From Sanghuangporus weigelae (Eukaryota > Basidiomycota > Agaricomycetes > Hymenochaetales > Hymenochaetaceae), in NCBI GenBank assembly GCA_033182465.1, contig CP137326.1, positions 1,953,501 to 2,017,500 of the forward strand: a stretch of DNA of 64,000 nt, written 5' to 3'. Of this stretch, positions 1 through 11,436 are shown in pieces. A model generated the notes under the pieces. It was not told the DNA's origin. It was given only the letters and a program-made list of their open reading frames with translations, and did no database searches. Within the stretch, counting starts at the first letter, position 1. Each line of letters begins with the position of its first letter. The position numbers and the translations under genes are program-made.

Positions 1-722
1 AGCAGACAGCTCTTCCAAAACAAGAACGGGAAACTTCGGCTCAAATGTGAACTCGGGAAGCGGTAAAGGGAGGCGATCGGCGAGACCAGGCCAGGAAGCA
101 AGGTTCGCGCACGAGAGCGGCGGCGAATCTAGGACGAGACCATAGAGGGGATGCGAGGAGACGTAAGTTTGCGCTATCAGACATCCGAGTCGCTCTGCAT
201 ATAGAATTGGTGGGAATGGAATGCCGGTTGACTGGACGAGTGACCGCAAGTCTAAAGGCAAAAGACATTAGTCTAGACAAAAGAACGACTTCTGATCGAA
301 ACATACGCGAAGACATTCGGTCTAGAATGGACTTTGCCGTGTCGTTTGTTTGTTTTTCGAACGGGAGGTCGAACTGGTAGCACTCAAAACCACGAAAAGT
401 GAGTTCTTGAGATAGCCTATCGCCGAGTCTACGGCAAATGAATGAATTATGAATCCCTTCGACAAAATATTAATTAAAAGATTGGATCTCACGTCCAAAA
501 TGTGCCTCTGTCGTTTTCGACAGCAGCAGATCCAACAAAAACGACGGGTATCGGAGCGAAACGAGGAGCCTCGGAGCCAGGTTCATGCTTGACCACAAGC
601 GCCTTATCCGGATGCAGTTCATTTGAGCTTCCCAATCCAAACGATCGTTTGAATATTGTGTTTCGAGTTTTTGGCAATGATTTGCATGAATTTCTTGCGA
701 ATATTTGGGTAAGAACGGTCAT
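1..722 (-). CDS. alpha/beta-hydrolase-like protein, N-terminal part (runs off left edge)
   Basis: Three exons read on the minus strand: 493-722, 307-428 and <1-251, with introns of 64 nt (429-492) and 55 nt (252-306, GTATGT donor, CTAAT branch, TTTAG acceptor). Phases agree at both junctions. The protein starts MTVLTQIFARNS and carries the alpha/beta-hydrolase pattern: a first beta strand IPVVFVG, FECYQFDLPF, then IPFPPILYAERLGCLIAQ and YVSSHPLYGLVLDSPP. The segment AERLG sits where the nucleophile elbow G-x-S-x-G is expected, so the usual catalytic serine seems to be replaced by arginine; it may be a non-catalytic member. An in-frame alternative start lies at 779, but that would overlap the neighbouring divergent gene. 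The C-terminal half, with the Asp/His part of any triad, is outside the window. The substrate is unknown. Confidence 0.72.
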
Positions 723-748
723 CGCAGATTGAGAACAACTCGTAAGCA

Positions 749-1603
749 ATGCCGCGTCTTGCTCTTGTACCACGACCATCCTCCGCTTCTCTCTCGGCGA
801 CTACACGTCTCTCTCAGATCCGCGGATTTATTTCGCCGTCGATCAGGATGGATGCTGTTCTGGAGCCATCGGAAGACAAAATACGTGTACTATCGCGTAG
901 ACAATATGATGCATCCGACACACTCACGCCCTCTACCGTCTTGCCTTCCCCTCTAGACCAGTTTCGACATTGGTTCATCGAAGCACAATCCCATGTTCGA
1001 GAGCCCGAAGCAATGTCTGTCTCAACCGCAACAGCATTGGGCATACCTTCTTCACGCTTCGTTCTTCTTAAAGAGGTTGATTCGCGCGGATTCGTTTTCT
1101 ACACCAACTACAACTCACGCAAGTCTCGCGAGTTGGATGAGAATCCTCATGCTGCCCTGGCATTATACTGGCCCGAGATGCATCGTCAAGTGCGTGTCGT
1201 TGGGCGTGTAGAACGTCTTACCAAGGAAGAGAGCGAAGATTACTACCGCACTCGTCCGCTTGGTAGTCGTATCGGCGCTTGGGCTAGTCCGCAAAGTAGT
1301 GTGGTCGAGGAAGGGGAACTCTCAAAGCGCTTCAACGAAGTAAAGGACGGTTTTGGCGTAAAGGAGGATCAGCTAGAGGCGGATATTCCTTTGCCTGATT
1401 TCTGGGGTGGATGGCGGGTAATACCATTGTATGTTCTGAATCTTATATGCGATATCCTTCTCTTCTCCATGTCTAATATCTACTATTTGAATAGCGAAGT
1501 CGAGTTCTGGGCAGGGAAGCCATCACGACTGCACGACCGTGTTCGATACACACGAGAATTAGATTCCGATGCAGAATGGGAAATCGAGCGCATAGCGCCG
1601 TAG
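749..1603 (+). CDS. PDX3: pyridoxamine/pyridoxine 5'-phosphate oxidase
   Basis: FMN-dependent oxidase of vitamin B6 metabolism, which turns pyridoxine or pyridoxamine 5'-phosphate into pyridoxal 5'-phosphate. Two exons, 749-1428 and 1495-1603, with a 66-nt intron (GTATGT, CTAAT branch, TAG) that is a multiple of three and would read through in frame. The protein is 262 aa. Family signatures seen: SSRFVLLKEVDSRGFVFYTN (FMN binding), SRKSRELDENPHAALALYW, the RVVGRVERL strand, RPLGSRIGAWAS and, across the splice, the C-terminal signature DFWGGWRVIPFEVEFWAG then SRLHDR. The first 33 residues before MDAVLEP (ATG at 848) are Arg/Ser rich and could be a mitochondrial presequence, or translation may start at 848, which would leave more room for the divergent promoter. 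AATAAA occurs at 1697-1702. Confidence 0.93.
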   Translation: MPRLALVPRPSSASLSATTRLSQIRGFISPSIRMDAVLEPSEDKIRVLSRRQYDASDTLTPSTVLPSPLDQFRHWFIEAQSHVREPEAMSVSTATALGIPSSRFVLLKEVDSRGFVFYTNYNSRKSRELDENPHAALALYWPEMHRQVRVVGRVERLTKEESEDYYRTRPLGSRIGAWASPQSSVVEEGELSKRFNEVKDGFGVKEDQLEADIPLPDFWGGWRVIPLYVLNLICDILLFSMSNIYYLNSEVEFWAGKPSRLHDRVRYTRELDSDAEWEIERIAP

Positions 1604-1696
1604 AGATGTCTGTTGCGGGATACCGTCTACAAAAATTTGTTGTGTGAACACTGTATCTGAAACGACCCCCAACTTCGTTATCTGCACCTATCGACC

Positions 1697-1702
1697 AATA
1701 AA
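1697..1702 (+). terminator. poly(A) signal of PDX3
   Basis: AATAAA 94 nt downstream of the PDX3 stop, in an otherwise non-coding stretch. Confidence 0.5.
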
Positions 1703-2823
1703 TTCAGGACTAGTCGGGCTCCCGTCGGTCAGTAATCGATATCTGAAGACTTTTGATCTTTTCTAAAGTGAGTTAGACGCTAGGACCTGTCGCATCCTCC
1801 GATTAATCCGAGCTTTGGGCAGAAATTGATCTTTAACTACCTTCAGTTCCCGAAGATTCTCGTAACAGCCTCCAGAGATTACGTGTAGGCAATTTTTAGA
1901 CTTCGAAAAGAGTTTCGACAATCTCTAGAACCTTCCTCGTTGCAGACTGTGACGTCTTCAGCAATGCAAAAATAGGAGACTTCCGTGTTTGCGATGGATC
2001 GATTGATACGAGATAGACTCAATGCAAGACGTAGACATTGAGGTCCGTTGACGTGAATTATCATTCCAATCGTACTTCCTATTCACACTTCTCACTTCAA
2101 ATGTCCAAGATAAGTCTCTAATTTGATTCCGCAAGCTTTCCGATCGGAAGATAGTGAGCATCAACATCCAATCCAATCCGCCATCCGAAGATCCTTCAGT
2201 CGTCAAGTCAGGTGGTCCCATATCTTATTATTATCGTACATCGGGAATCGCCGAAGACCTTCAAGTCCGTACAACTGTGCAGTGTATTTAAGTTCACATC
2301 ACCAATTCTATCTCTTGCTAAGTGTTCTTTGAATGAGGAAAACCGAACGGGCTATACTCTGCACTTTTGTAGTAACAGGATCCACAGCCATAGGACACTG
2401 AAAGCACTGCGTTCCATCTGATCTGCGCGGCTCTCTCTTGACTCGTCTCCTGGCGAGTAGCTAGTCAGCTTCCAAGTACCAAGTATATGCTCTCACCTTT
2501 GTGAAACAGTATTCAATCATGATGATTACGGCATGGGGGAAAATGGAGTGACATGTTGGCTTTTCTTGATATCGCCATTGTGGGACGGACCAATTGTGGC
2601 CGAAAATTGGCCTTTAAGTCAGCAATACACTAGAGCTACTCAAGCGCCCGCGAAAGTAAAGGGCGGACAATACTGAGCAAGTATAAAGCCTGAGGACTTC
2701 GGGTTTCTTTGCACAAATTTATACGCGATCACGTGCTCGGAATGCCATATGTCTTTGCTTGAACTTATTTTCGCGTCTTAGACATACAATAATGTTGCTT
2801 TTCTCCCGACAAGTATCTTAGTC
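1703..2823. other. intergenic, no gene recognised
   Basis: About 1.1 kb between PDX3 and the kinase relic. Only short ORFs without family motifs; no RNA gene or repeat seen. Confidence 0.5.
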
Positions 2824-4449
2824 ATGATAACTCTCAGGGAATACATCCGAAAGAAAGCAAAGGTTCTTTCATCTTCAGCGGAAATACAGGACCCGAGCCC
2901 ATGTTCAAAACAAAAGACTGAAATCAAGGTGGACCGGTCGGCTGAGAGGTGGAGGCCAAAGGGCGTACGATATGATAACAAAATGATCGATACATTACTC
3001 GCAGCGCTGGAAGAGTATCTCCAAGATACTTCTGTGGTATCCCAGGAAATATATGACTCCTTGTTTCAGCCCGTCCTTGATTGGAATGGCAGGAAACGAG
3101 CGTGGTCCATGAATAAAGATGAACATGACGTGAGTCTTATCTCACTGTATTGAAAGCTTCATCGATCTCAGCTTAGCAAGGCCAGGTATATGGTATACAG
3201 CGGTGCCATGGAAGCCTTAGCACGGTTAATGGAAGATCTCGACCTTCAAGTAGTAATAGACCATGATACGACTCCAGCAGATCAGTTCTTATCTTCGGTT
3301 GATTTTGCTATTCACCGAATCGGCGGTGAAGACGGTGCTTCTTGAAGTCGAATCTCCGGATGGATTCGACAGCATGCTTACCTTCTTGTCGCTAGCGATG
3401 CACTAAATCTCCTTTCATAGATGTGCCTATATATGGCTTCACATAGAGCCCGCTGGGGTGCGATGAAGTCTCATGAGAAGTGGGTATTTATTCTATCCAT
3501 TCTGAAGAGTAGCCCTACATCACTTTCTCGGCTAAATTGGATCTCGAAGTTGGATCACATGCCAGTATGCAAATTATCACTCGAGACGCTGAAAGATGTT
3601 GAACAAAATGATCCCACGGAGATTCTCCAAAAGATAGGCCAGCGCGAAGCTAAGAGCGAAACTTTCAGACGAAGCTGCACCTGACCTGGTGGTGAGTTGA
3701 ACACTTGTGCAATTACCCTCCCTGCTCTAATCACTGGTACTGTTTACAGAATGGCTGGTCGCGGCATGTAGTGGCGAAGCCTCGTTGGTATCCCTTTTAT
3801 AAAGCCGGCTGTGCGGATGCATTGCTGTAGCTGGGAACGGGTACGATGAGACTTACGCTGCTCCATCTGCTGGGCTTTGGCAGTACAGGCGTCGTGTACC
3901 AAGCAACACTTGACAGCGATGGGATCACCAAAAATGCTGATTCGCGCTTGTATGCTGTGAAGACCGTACAGAAGGACGCATACCACGAGAAGAGCAGTTG
4001 TATTGAACGCTTACAGAATGAGCTCGAAGTCTATTGCAAGATCGCACAATAGGGTCTCGACATAACTCCTAGATGTTATAGACTCTACGATCAGCTCATA
4101 TGCTTGCGCTAATTCTAGACTACGAGGGAGAGGCTGCGCACTTGTCATGGTCATCCTGTTCATGGTAGATAGGCAAATCTGTGCGTCTCGCACTGTAAAA
4201 TTTCATCTGACGATCGAGTTTGCAGATATCGGATATTCGAGTTGGTGTCTGCTCTCCACAAGATCGGAACTGTGCATTCTGATCTCGAGACGTGGAATAT
4301 AGTTGCCCGGGAATTGATAGGGTAAGCTTCCAAATAAATCTTGTAGTAGAATAACTGACTTCGCCTCAGGTGTCCTGGGGGAATAGATGCGGTCGTGAAT
4401 GCGCCGAGCTCAAGTACATATGGGAAGAATTGGTTAAACAGCACCAATA
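2824..4449 (+). pseudogene. decayed fungal protein-kinase-like gene
   Basis: Pieces of one gene follow in order. An N-terminal region has MITLREYIRKKAK and LEEYLQDTSVVSQEIYDSLF, then VYSGAMEALARLMEDLDLQ after a likely intron near 3129-3176. Next come RARWGAMKSHEKWVFI (about 3.45 kb) and KPRWYPFYKAGCADALL (about 3.78 kb). The kinase N-lobe shows a glycine-rich loop GFGSTGVVYQA and AVK (about 3.85-3.97 kb), followed by NELEVYCKIAQ, a catalytic-loop equivalent HSDLETWNIV (about 4.26 kb), and a C-terminus REC..LKYIWEELVKQHQ with a stop at 4447. In-frame stops interrupt it after the GGEDGAS block, before the N-lobe, and in the stretch between the N-lobe and the catalytic loop. The HxDLExxN form of the loop, with Glu in place of Lys, is seen in basidiomycete kinase-like families. 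It is probably a dead or dying copy. Confidence 0.6.
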
Positions 4450-5105
4450 GCGCATAACAAGGGGTGCGTTGTCTATCAAGGCTTGTTGATCACTTGAGAA
4501 GGCTATCAACATCATTGTTTACTTGCGGAATGAGGACGTATTATCTATTCCACATACATGCAATTGGTGTATACTATTACATAGCGCTAGATATGATGAC
4601 CACTGTACTGACACGCTTACGAAAACTAATGATTCAATTCACTGTCTTGTTGGCCAACAATAGAATCATCTCACATTGGCGTATTCATGCGCATCTGCCA
4701 TGTGCTGCCGCGATGAGTAAAGCAGAAATGATTTGGGATTGTGTTATTCGTAAGGCTTCGGTGACCACAGTGATTAGCTTTAGAATGTGTAATGTATTTT
4801 CACGTTTGACGTACGTCCTAAGAAAAGCCAAGGGATATCCATAAAAATCATCTCTGGGATATTGCTTCATAGGGTCATCGAAGACAAGTTCCTCGATAGT
4901 TTAGACAAGGATATACACATGTCTTGGTTGTTAGCACAATAAATGCACACAGGCTCAGGATACACGAAGGCACCGACGGTTTCCCAAAAAAATAAATAGA
5001 AACCATGAGAAACGAGGCTTCATATTTCCGCTATCCCTCTAGTCACTAACGCCATGGCTGATACAGTATCAGTACATATTATTTACTAGATGAAAAATGC
5101 GACAC
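4450..5105. other. intergenic, no gene recognised
   Basis: Holds an ORF at 4464-4844 (plus) rich in Leu/Ile with no recognisable motif, which I do not believe is a gene. No repeats noted. Confidence 0.45.
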
Positions 5106-7875
5106 TTACCATGCACGCGCATGTGCCGCCGATTGCTCCTTGTATAGGAATGTCTTGTATATGGACGCCATGCTGCACATATAGCACATCTGCTCTTCAT
5201 GCACACCGTCTACGGCTTCCTTTATATAAGTGAACGACTCCACCGAAGGTTCGACAAAATCCGCGTCGAGAATTACAAGCGGCGTGCCTGCTTCATCTAT
5301 CGCAACTCTGTGAGTCTCCAGCAAATCCGGTTTAGTCGGCCATATCTTATTTGTGAGGAGGGACTCTTGTGCTCGACGATACTCGTCAACTTCTCTATAC
5401 ACATGAAAGACCTAGAATGCATGGCACATTGAGTTCGTTAATCCATACGGAAAATGACGTGCACGCACTAGTTCCCGCCATGTCATGCGCTTCCGAAAGA
5501 CAGGATCGCATTGTTGACAGACGAATACCTGTCCCATTTCTTGCATTTGCTGCATCCTCGTCTCTTTTGGAAGAGACAAAGAGGACAAGAGCGCATTTGC
5601 AGCGCGGGTCGCTGTTATATTCGGTCTCCGATTCCAAGAAAACCGATTTGTTATAACTTTGGAAAACATATGCTCGCGCATAGACGAAAAAACATCCACG
5701 AGCGTTGTGATATCCCTGAAGCCGGACCAATCGCTGAAAAATACGTAGGCTCTCCATAAGATGCTCGGGTCTATGTTACCGCCTTCTGCTCCTATTTCGG
5801 AGTCAGAAAGTTCCGATTCGGTGCCTGTTGATGCACTAGTAATAAGAATGTCCAAACAGTCGCGCTCAACCTTCTTCGCGTGCTCGTCCCATAATTCCGG
5901 TAACTTTTCTTCGACGAGTCGCCAGCGTTCTCGGGTGATCTCGATTCCACACTCGTCCTCCTCTATCAGCCCCGTCACAAACGGAATCTTGCAAAGATCG
6001 ACAAAGCATAGCGGTGCGATGTCCTCCCTATCCAACTTCTCCCGGATGATGTATTCTTGGTACAGAGAGACCAGTTCGGATTTGCGCTCCTCGCGGTTTT
6101 CTTCCATTACCTGAATCTTATCGAATTGCCGCTTGGATCGAATAAGCTCTTCCAGCTTCGGTTGGATATTTTTCCAAACTACGAACATTGATTAGCATGG
6201 TATCACGGTGGTGAGAGTTGGAAGGACTTGCTCCGATGACTCAGCTCTCTGGGTTGATAAATGATATGCGTCCACTTTATTTTGGTATGGTTGGGATCGT
6301 AAGGCATGTGCCATATGGAGTCAATCTCCTCATACGAATATCCAAGATCGTGGAGTTTCTCTTCAATTCTGCAATATAGCCTTATTCGTCGGATCAGCAC
6401 CAAAGAATGAAGAAGACTTACTGCTCCTTTCGTTTCCTGCTAAGCTCGTGGTCCGCCCTAAAACGATCGGCATACCTCTGCTGTTGCCAGGAGGCGACCT
6501 CTCGTACGCTCTTGAAGAAAGGAGAGAACACATAACTGAACGAGAGAAAAGGCCGGTATTTAAGATTATTCACCTCCGCAATGTTCCTGACGACTTCGTG
6601 CCGTTTCTTAACGAATGACTTGCGCTCCTCTGAATTGGGTTCCGTTTGGAGATAAGCCTTAACGACTTCGAGGAAGTCATACTTCAAGAAGTAGCGGTTC
6701 TGAATCCTCGAGTTTATCGTTTTGAACGAGTTTTCATCATACACATCCACTATTCATTGCGTAAGCAAGCTAAATAATAGGTTATGGCGAGATCGCCGCG
6801 TACAATTATTCCACGGTAGCAAGGAGTAGATCTCGAACATCTGCGACAGATCTCCCTTGAATTGCTGTTCGACTAATAATTTCCCTTGCACGACACTCGA
6901 TTACATTCTATTCAGAATCGACCGAGAAATTGAGAGAGATATTGCTCACTTTAGCTTGCTGCACCCGTGGCACAAACGGATGCGAAGATGGAACGTAAGA
7001 CGATCCACCCTAGGATAGCCGCAAGCCTAGGGAGTACATGGTATCAACACGGTGAGTACGAATAGCTGCAGATAAACCCACATGACATTCTTTTTCAAAA
7101 TACAAATTTGCGTATTGCGGCTCCGACATATCAGGGGGGCACGCTGGTATACCCGTGGCAGACAAGCATGCGACCCATATCACCCTAGACGACTTCGATA
7201 AAATAAATTCGCGCAAGCTATGACTCGTTCGTGACAGCTGCAGAAGATCGACTGGCGTCAGGTAGTTTGCGATCTGCATTCCCAGTAGATTGTAATTAAC
7301 GAGGGCATGATAAAGAGGGACACTGCGTACTTCGCAAAATACTTCCACAGACAAGTCCAGAACCCGAGCTAGCTTTCCCAGGTCACTCTTCCGCAACTGA
7401 GGCTTTCGCTTAGGCTTCTTAATCATTCCGTTGGACTTCGCAAGTTCTCTCTTTGATTCTTGTCCGGTAATGAGGGAATTCATGCGGCTCTGCGCTATTG
7501 GGAACACAGTAAGCTCAAACGTTGCAGTATTATAAGCATTTCAAACAAACGTTCAGCATCCCCTCCATCATCGGAACGATCTGTCTGCTTCACGTCATCA
7601 TACAATGAGCTCCACTGTCCTCGTGAGCTTCGTGATGCATGCTCGTCGGACGTCTCACGGCCTTTCGAAGTCGCCTTGTTAGCTCGCTTCTTCGCAGGTT
7701 GTCTGACATTCTCTTCGGCAGAGGGAGCTTCATCTGAGTATTCTTCATTTTCGGAGAAGTCTATGTCCGCTACATTCTTGCGCTTCGGAGCAGGCAAACT
7801 TCCTCTAAAAAGACTGTTATTACGACGTCTAGGAAATAAGGTGATGACCTACGTTGCTTTTCTCGTGGTGACCAT
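5106..7875 (-). CDS. F-box domain protein, 9 exons
   Basis: Likely substrate receptor of an SCF ubiquitin ligase. Exons: 7853-7875, 7551-7804, 7082-7494, 6950-7026, 6804-6895, 6422-6749, 6241-6368, 5449-6178, 5106-5394; together 2334 nt or 777 aa, in frame throughout. The start MVTTRKATGSLPAPKRK is followed by an acidic/basic disordered region. The F-box-like segment is LLGMQIANYLTPVDLLQLSR with the continuation TSHSLREFILS. After it come the basidiomycete-family signature CPPDMSEPQYANLYFEKECH, paired cysteines (CHACGYPR, RLCHGCSK), FKGDLSQMFEIYSLLPW, WKNIQPKLEEL, and a C-terminal CYMCSMASIYKTF. The donor at 6240 (GTCATC) is weak and the extreme C-terminus is uncertain, since GTAAGT overlaps the stop at 5106. 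Family membership rests on motif memory; the target is unknown. Confidence 0.8.
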
Positions 7876-8567
7876 CGTTCTTTGGCGCTATCAAGACAGC
7901 CACAACGAGTTATATAGCTGAAAGGATCAAGATGCGAGACCGGAAACAGTCACTTCAAGTCAGAGCAAGAACAAAGAAGCAGGAGAAAACGAATGCCATC
8001 AATTTTGAATCTGATGTACTCCATTGATGAAACCGCATCACAACCACGTGCTCAATCACTCATTCCGTCACGACGCGTTATTCCCACGCACTTACCAGCC
8101 ACGACCGCGTTCGCCGTCAGAGAAACCACGGCTCAAGGATTACTCCCTTTCCAATACCCGCCCCTACGCTGCCTTAGCTATTCGGTTTCAGATACTCCGA
8201 CTTGAATCTTTCTGCACAAGTAGGGAAAGCAGATTTTCATTCGGATCTATCTGCAAGGTAAGGATTCATTCACATTGCTGCAGAAATTGACATGAAGTGC
8301 AGCGCCGTGTGTGCGTGCACAGGAAGATAATACAGAGTTCTGATAAACGGGAAATGATGCAAAACTGAAGGTAAGCGTGAAGTGTCCGTGTCAAACTGAG
8401 GATACAGGATATGTAACGAGAAGGAACAAGGACGCTAATTAGCAATAATGTATCCGAGTCATGAAGAAGAAGAGAGAAAGTATACGCATTTTTATTGGTG
8501 ATGAAGTCAACGTAGTTATATCGGTACGTGGCGGTCGTAACAGGCAAAGAATTGTTTCCTTCGGTCA
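7876..8567. other. intergenic, no gene recognised
   Basis: Lies between the start of the F-box gene and the stop of the zinc-finger gene, so it holds the F-box promoter and the zinc-finger 3' UTR. Short ORFs at 7993-8290 show no motif. Confidence 0.5.
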
Positions 8568-10171
8568 CTAGAACATATCCTGTTTGATATGTGAAAGAGC
8601 CGTCTTCACCATTCTGTTCTTCTCGATGGCAGGCAATGCCGCTCGCCATTCGTGGTTGAGGATTGTATCCTCGAAGCAGACCATCTTCTTGACATAGTCG
8701 TCCTCGTTCTCGCAGCGGTCCTTTTTAGGCGCCTTACGCAGGCAGCGGCCTGCAGTGAAGCGCTTCTTGAGGTGACGGTGGCAAGCATCGCGCCGGGAGA
8801 ATTTCTGGCCACAGCCTCTCCATACTGACCCATCCGAGTCTAGACAGGAAAAGTGATCAGAAATCGCTATTACGTGTCTAATCACATTCAGCCTGGAAAA
8901 GTTACTCACGAAGAACATCTTCACATACGAACTTGGCCTTTACGACGCAAGTTTTATAGTGACGATGCAAATCCGGTCGACGGCCCACAAGCTGCTCGCA
9001 AAATCGACACTTCCACTTCGCAATTCTACGGCCGCCTTCAGTGACCCAAACGCGCCAGCCGTACTCACATTCGTCGGCAGAGTAGTTCGGTGAGACTCCA
9101 CCCGCTTTCTCGGCTGGTGCAGTGCTCGAAGAACTGGCGGAGACGGTGTGATTCGCAGCGCGGCGCGGGCGGATCGTGTTACGTTCTTCGCGTGACTTGC
9201 TTTTTGCAGCTCCTGCGCGCTTTGGGCGAAACGTACTAATTCTTTCATTGAGGGCGACGTAATGTGGAAGTTGTAGCGAGGGCTTCTGCGGGGTCGGGGA
9301 TGGCGAAGGGTACAAGCTCTCTGGATTGATCACAGCGTTTGAAGGAGACGCCGGATCTCCTGGACCTTTCGACTCGTAACCTGCAACGCGGTCGACTTGC
9401 GGCACGAGCGAAACGGTAGCACCGAGTCCGGCGTGCTTCTCGAACGGCAACTGATGATCATTTCCATCTGCGAGTACCATATCCGCATCAGCGATCGGAG
9501 ACAAAATGTAATTGCCAGACGAATCAAGAATTGTTGAATGCTGCTCGAAGGCTTCGGTAGTCTGATCGAGACCGCCCGCCAGATACCCAAGAGAAGAGAT
9601 ATGCACGCTTTCATTCGATGCATGCGATTCCCCAAAGAGTCTGAGGGCGTTATTCTCGCCGCCATGTAATGGGGAGTCGCCTTTGTTTAGATTCATCGGG
9701 GATGAAATGATCGAACTTGAAAGCAAAGACAGGTCGAACGCAGGAAATGGCTCGATATAGGGCGAGAACGATTGCTTTGCCGCCGGTAGTGTCAGCTGTG
9801 AGTCACCTGGTGTCGAAGTTGGAGTATCGAGGTCACAGTTTGAAGACAATGGTGTCGAGATGAATGGAGAATAGCCTTCGTTCTGGCCGATTGCTTGTGT
9901 CGAGAAGCCAATGCTGCGAGAACTAAGTAAATGCGTAGATGTAATAAGGGCAAACTACATACAGGTTGGCGTCCTGCAACGTTTCGTTGCGCGCTACTTC
10001 ACCAGACTGCTCAGCTCGCAAGGTCGAAACAAAAGTATCGAAGTCAAGCGAAGAGATAGTGCCGAATTCTGGCCCATGTAGACCGTCGCGCATCATGTCA
10101 TATTCGGCCTGCTCTGAAGAGCTGAAAGAACCGTAGCGATCTGTGGAAGAGGGCAAGAAGGAAGGATCCAT
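8568..10171 (-). CDS. C2H2/C2HC-like zinc-finger protein, putative regulator
   Basis: Exons 9963-10171, 8910-9922 and 8568-8839 (introns 9923-9962, only 40 nt, and 8840-8909) give 1494 nt, 497 aa. The N-terminal two thirds (MDPSFLPSSTDRYGSF onward) is low-complexity Ser/Pro/Thr/Asn rich, as in fungal transcription factors, with a basic patch FRPKRAGAAKSKSREERN that could be a nuclear signal. The C-terminal part has two zinc-binding-like modules. The first is KWKCRFCEQLVGRRPDLHRH with a following Cys (C-x2-C-x11-H). The second spans the last splice: RGCGQKFSRRDACHRHL then a Cys about ten residues later. A DNA-binding regulator is the simplest reading; the target is unknown. The start was chosen as the first in-frame ATG after an open upstream region. 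Confidence 0.72.
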
Positions 10172-11436
10172 CGGAGCGACAAAGGCGGAGAACTGGGAGA
10201 CGGCCTGGGCAGGTAACTGTGCCGCGAGTGGATGAAAGGAAAAGAGGGGGTGAAGGAGGACAGTAGGATGGCCATTTTCCCTTCCTTTATATACGTCACA
10301 AAGGACAACGATGGGGGAGGGGATGCGGGCGACATGTGGGCAGAGTCAAAGGCCCTTTGTGGCATCTTTTGGGACGAGTGCAACCTGCAAATGCACGAGT
10401 TTCGCAAAAGTCGTAGCCTTTTGTGGTAAGCAATCACCGACGATCCCCTGGATCGTGCCGACGCGCCGTACAAAGGACATTGACCCTGCAAATATATGTA
10501 TTCCGTAACTGATCTCAGACTTCTGGATAGAACGATGTTGTTAAACTTCCTCGTTTTCCTATTTTCCTTGATTTCCTTATGAGCTCTAAACTGACCTCAT
10601 GTCCTTGATTAGTATCGCTTCAGCGGTCCTCTTGTTGACTCGTTTCCAAACCACTAGGGGACGGATTCCCATACCTTTCCCCGGTCTGGGCGCGATAGCG
10701 TACATCTTTTCACGTCTTTTGTGCATCACACATGGTTCCTTTGTCGCGACAAGGACCCTCCCCAGAGATCCTACATCATGTGCAAGAAGGGTCAGCGCAT
10801 GGCAATGATAACCGCGTGAGATCTTTTATTATCTATATTTCTTTGTGTCACTTTCCCGAAAGGTCCCTTTAGGAAACTGCTTCCATTGTCCCGCGCCTTT
10901 GTGACGCTATCAGCTCGCTCGTCCGCCCGTCTGCTCCGCCCGAGCCGTTCATCGATTCAACGCCGTGACCGACAAGATCCGTGTTGCATTGTATTGGCGC
11001 TCCTCCATTGTCGTCGTCTTATCAATGTTCTCCTTTGCGTGTCGTGATTTTCGAAACGCCGAGACTAATCCTTCTGACTGCAACAGGTATGCACGCATTC
11101 GATTATCCAACCCGCGGTCAACTGAGGCCAACCTCTCACAAGATAAAAGAGCGAACGGTGCTATCAAGGCAATCTTATTCATCAGAGGGCCGACCGAAGA
11201 CCACTCGCTGTTGTCCATGGAAGTCAAGGCAAGCCTTAGGGTAGATACTTACTCGAGATCATCTTAAGATGGTGTCCTAAGTAAATTGGTCGTCGTATCA
11301 GTCGAGCCAGCATATCACTTCATTGCGTTATATACATCAGAGAAGTATCACTTCAAAGAATACAATATTGTTGGTTATCGATTCGCTTGCCGGAAACAAA
11401 CACATGAAATCCCCTTCTGTACATGCAAGCTGTCTC
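10172..11436. other. intergenic; its right half is the edge of a segmental duplication
   Basis: 10172-10600 is the presumed promoter of the zinc-finger gene. From about 11030 the sequence aligns, diverged, with 14610-14990 (for example CGAAA.GCCGA.ACTAATCC and CTCACAAGATAAAAGA/CTCAAGATAAAAGA), so it marks the left end of duplicated unit 1. Short ORFs on both strands (10599-10808, 10949-11267) have no recognisable motif. Confidence 0.5.
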
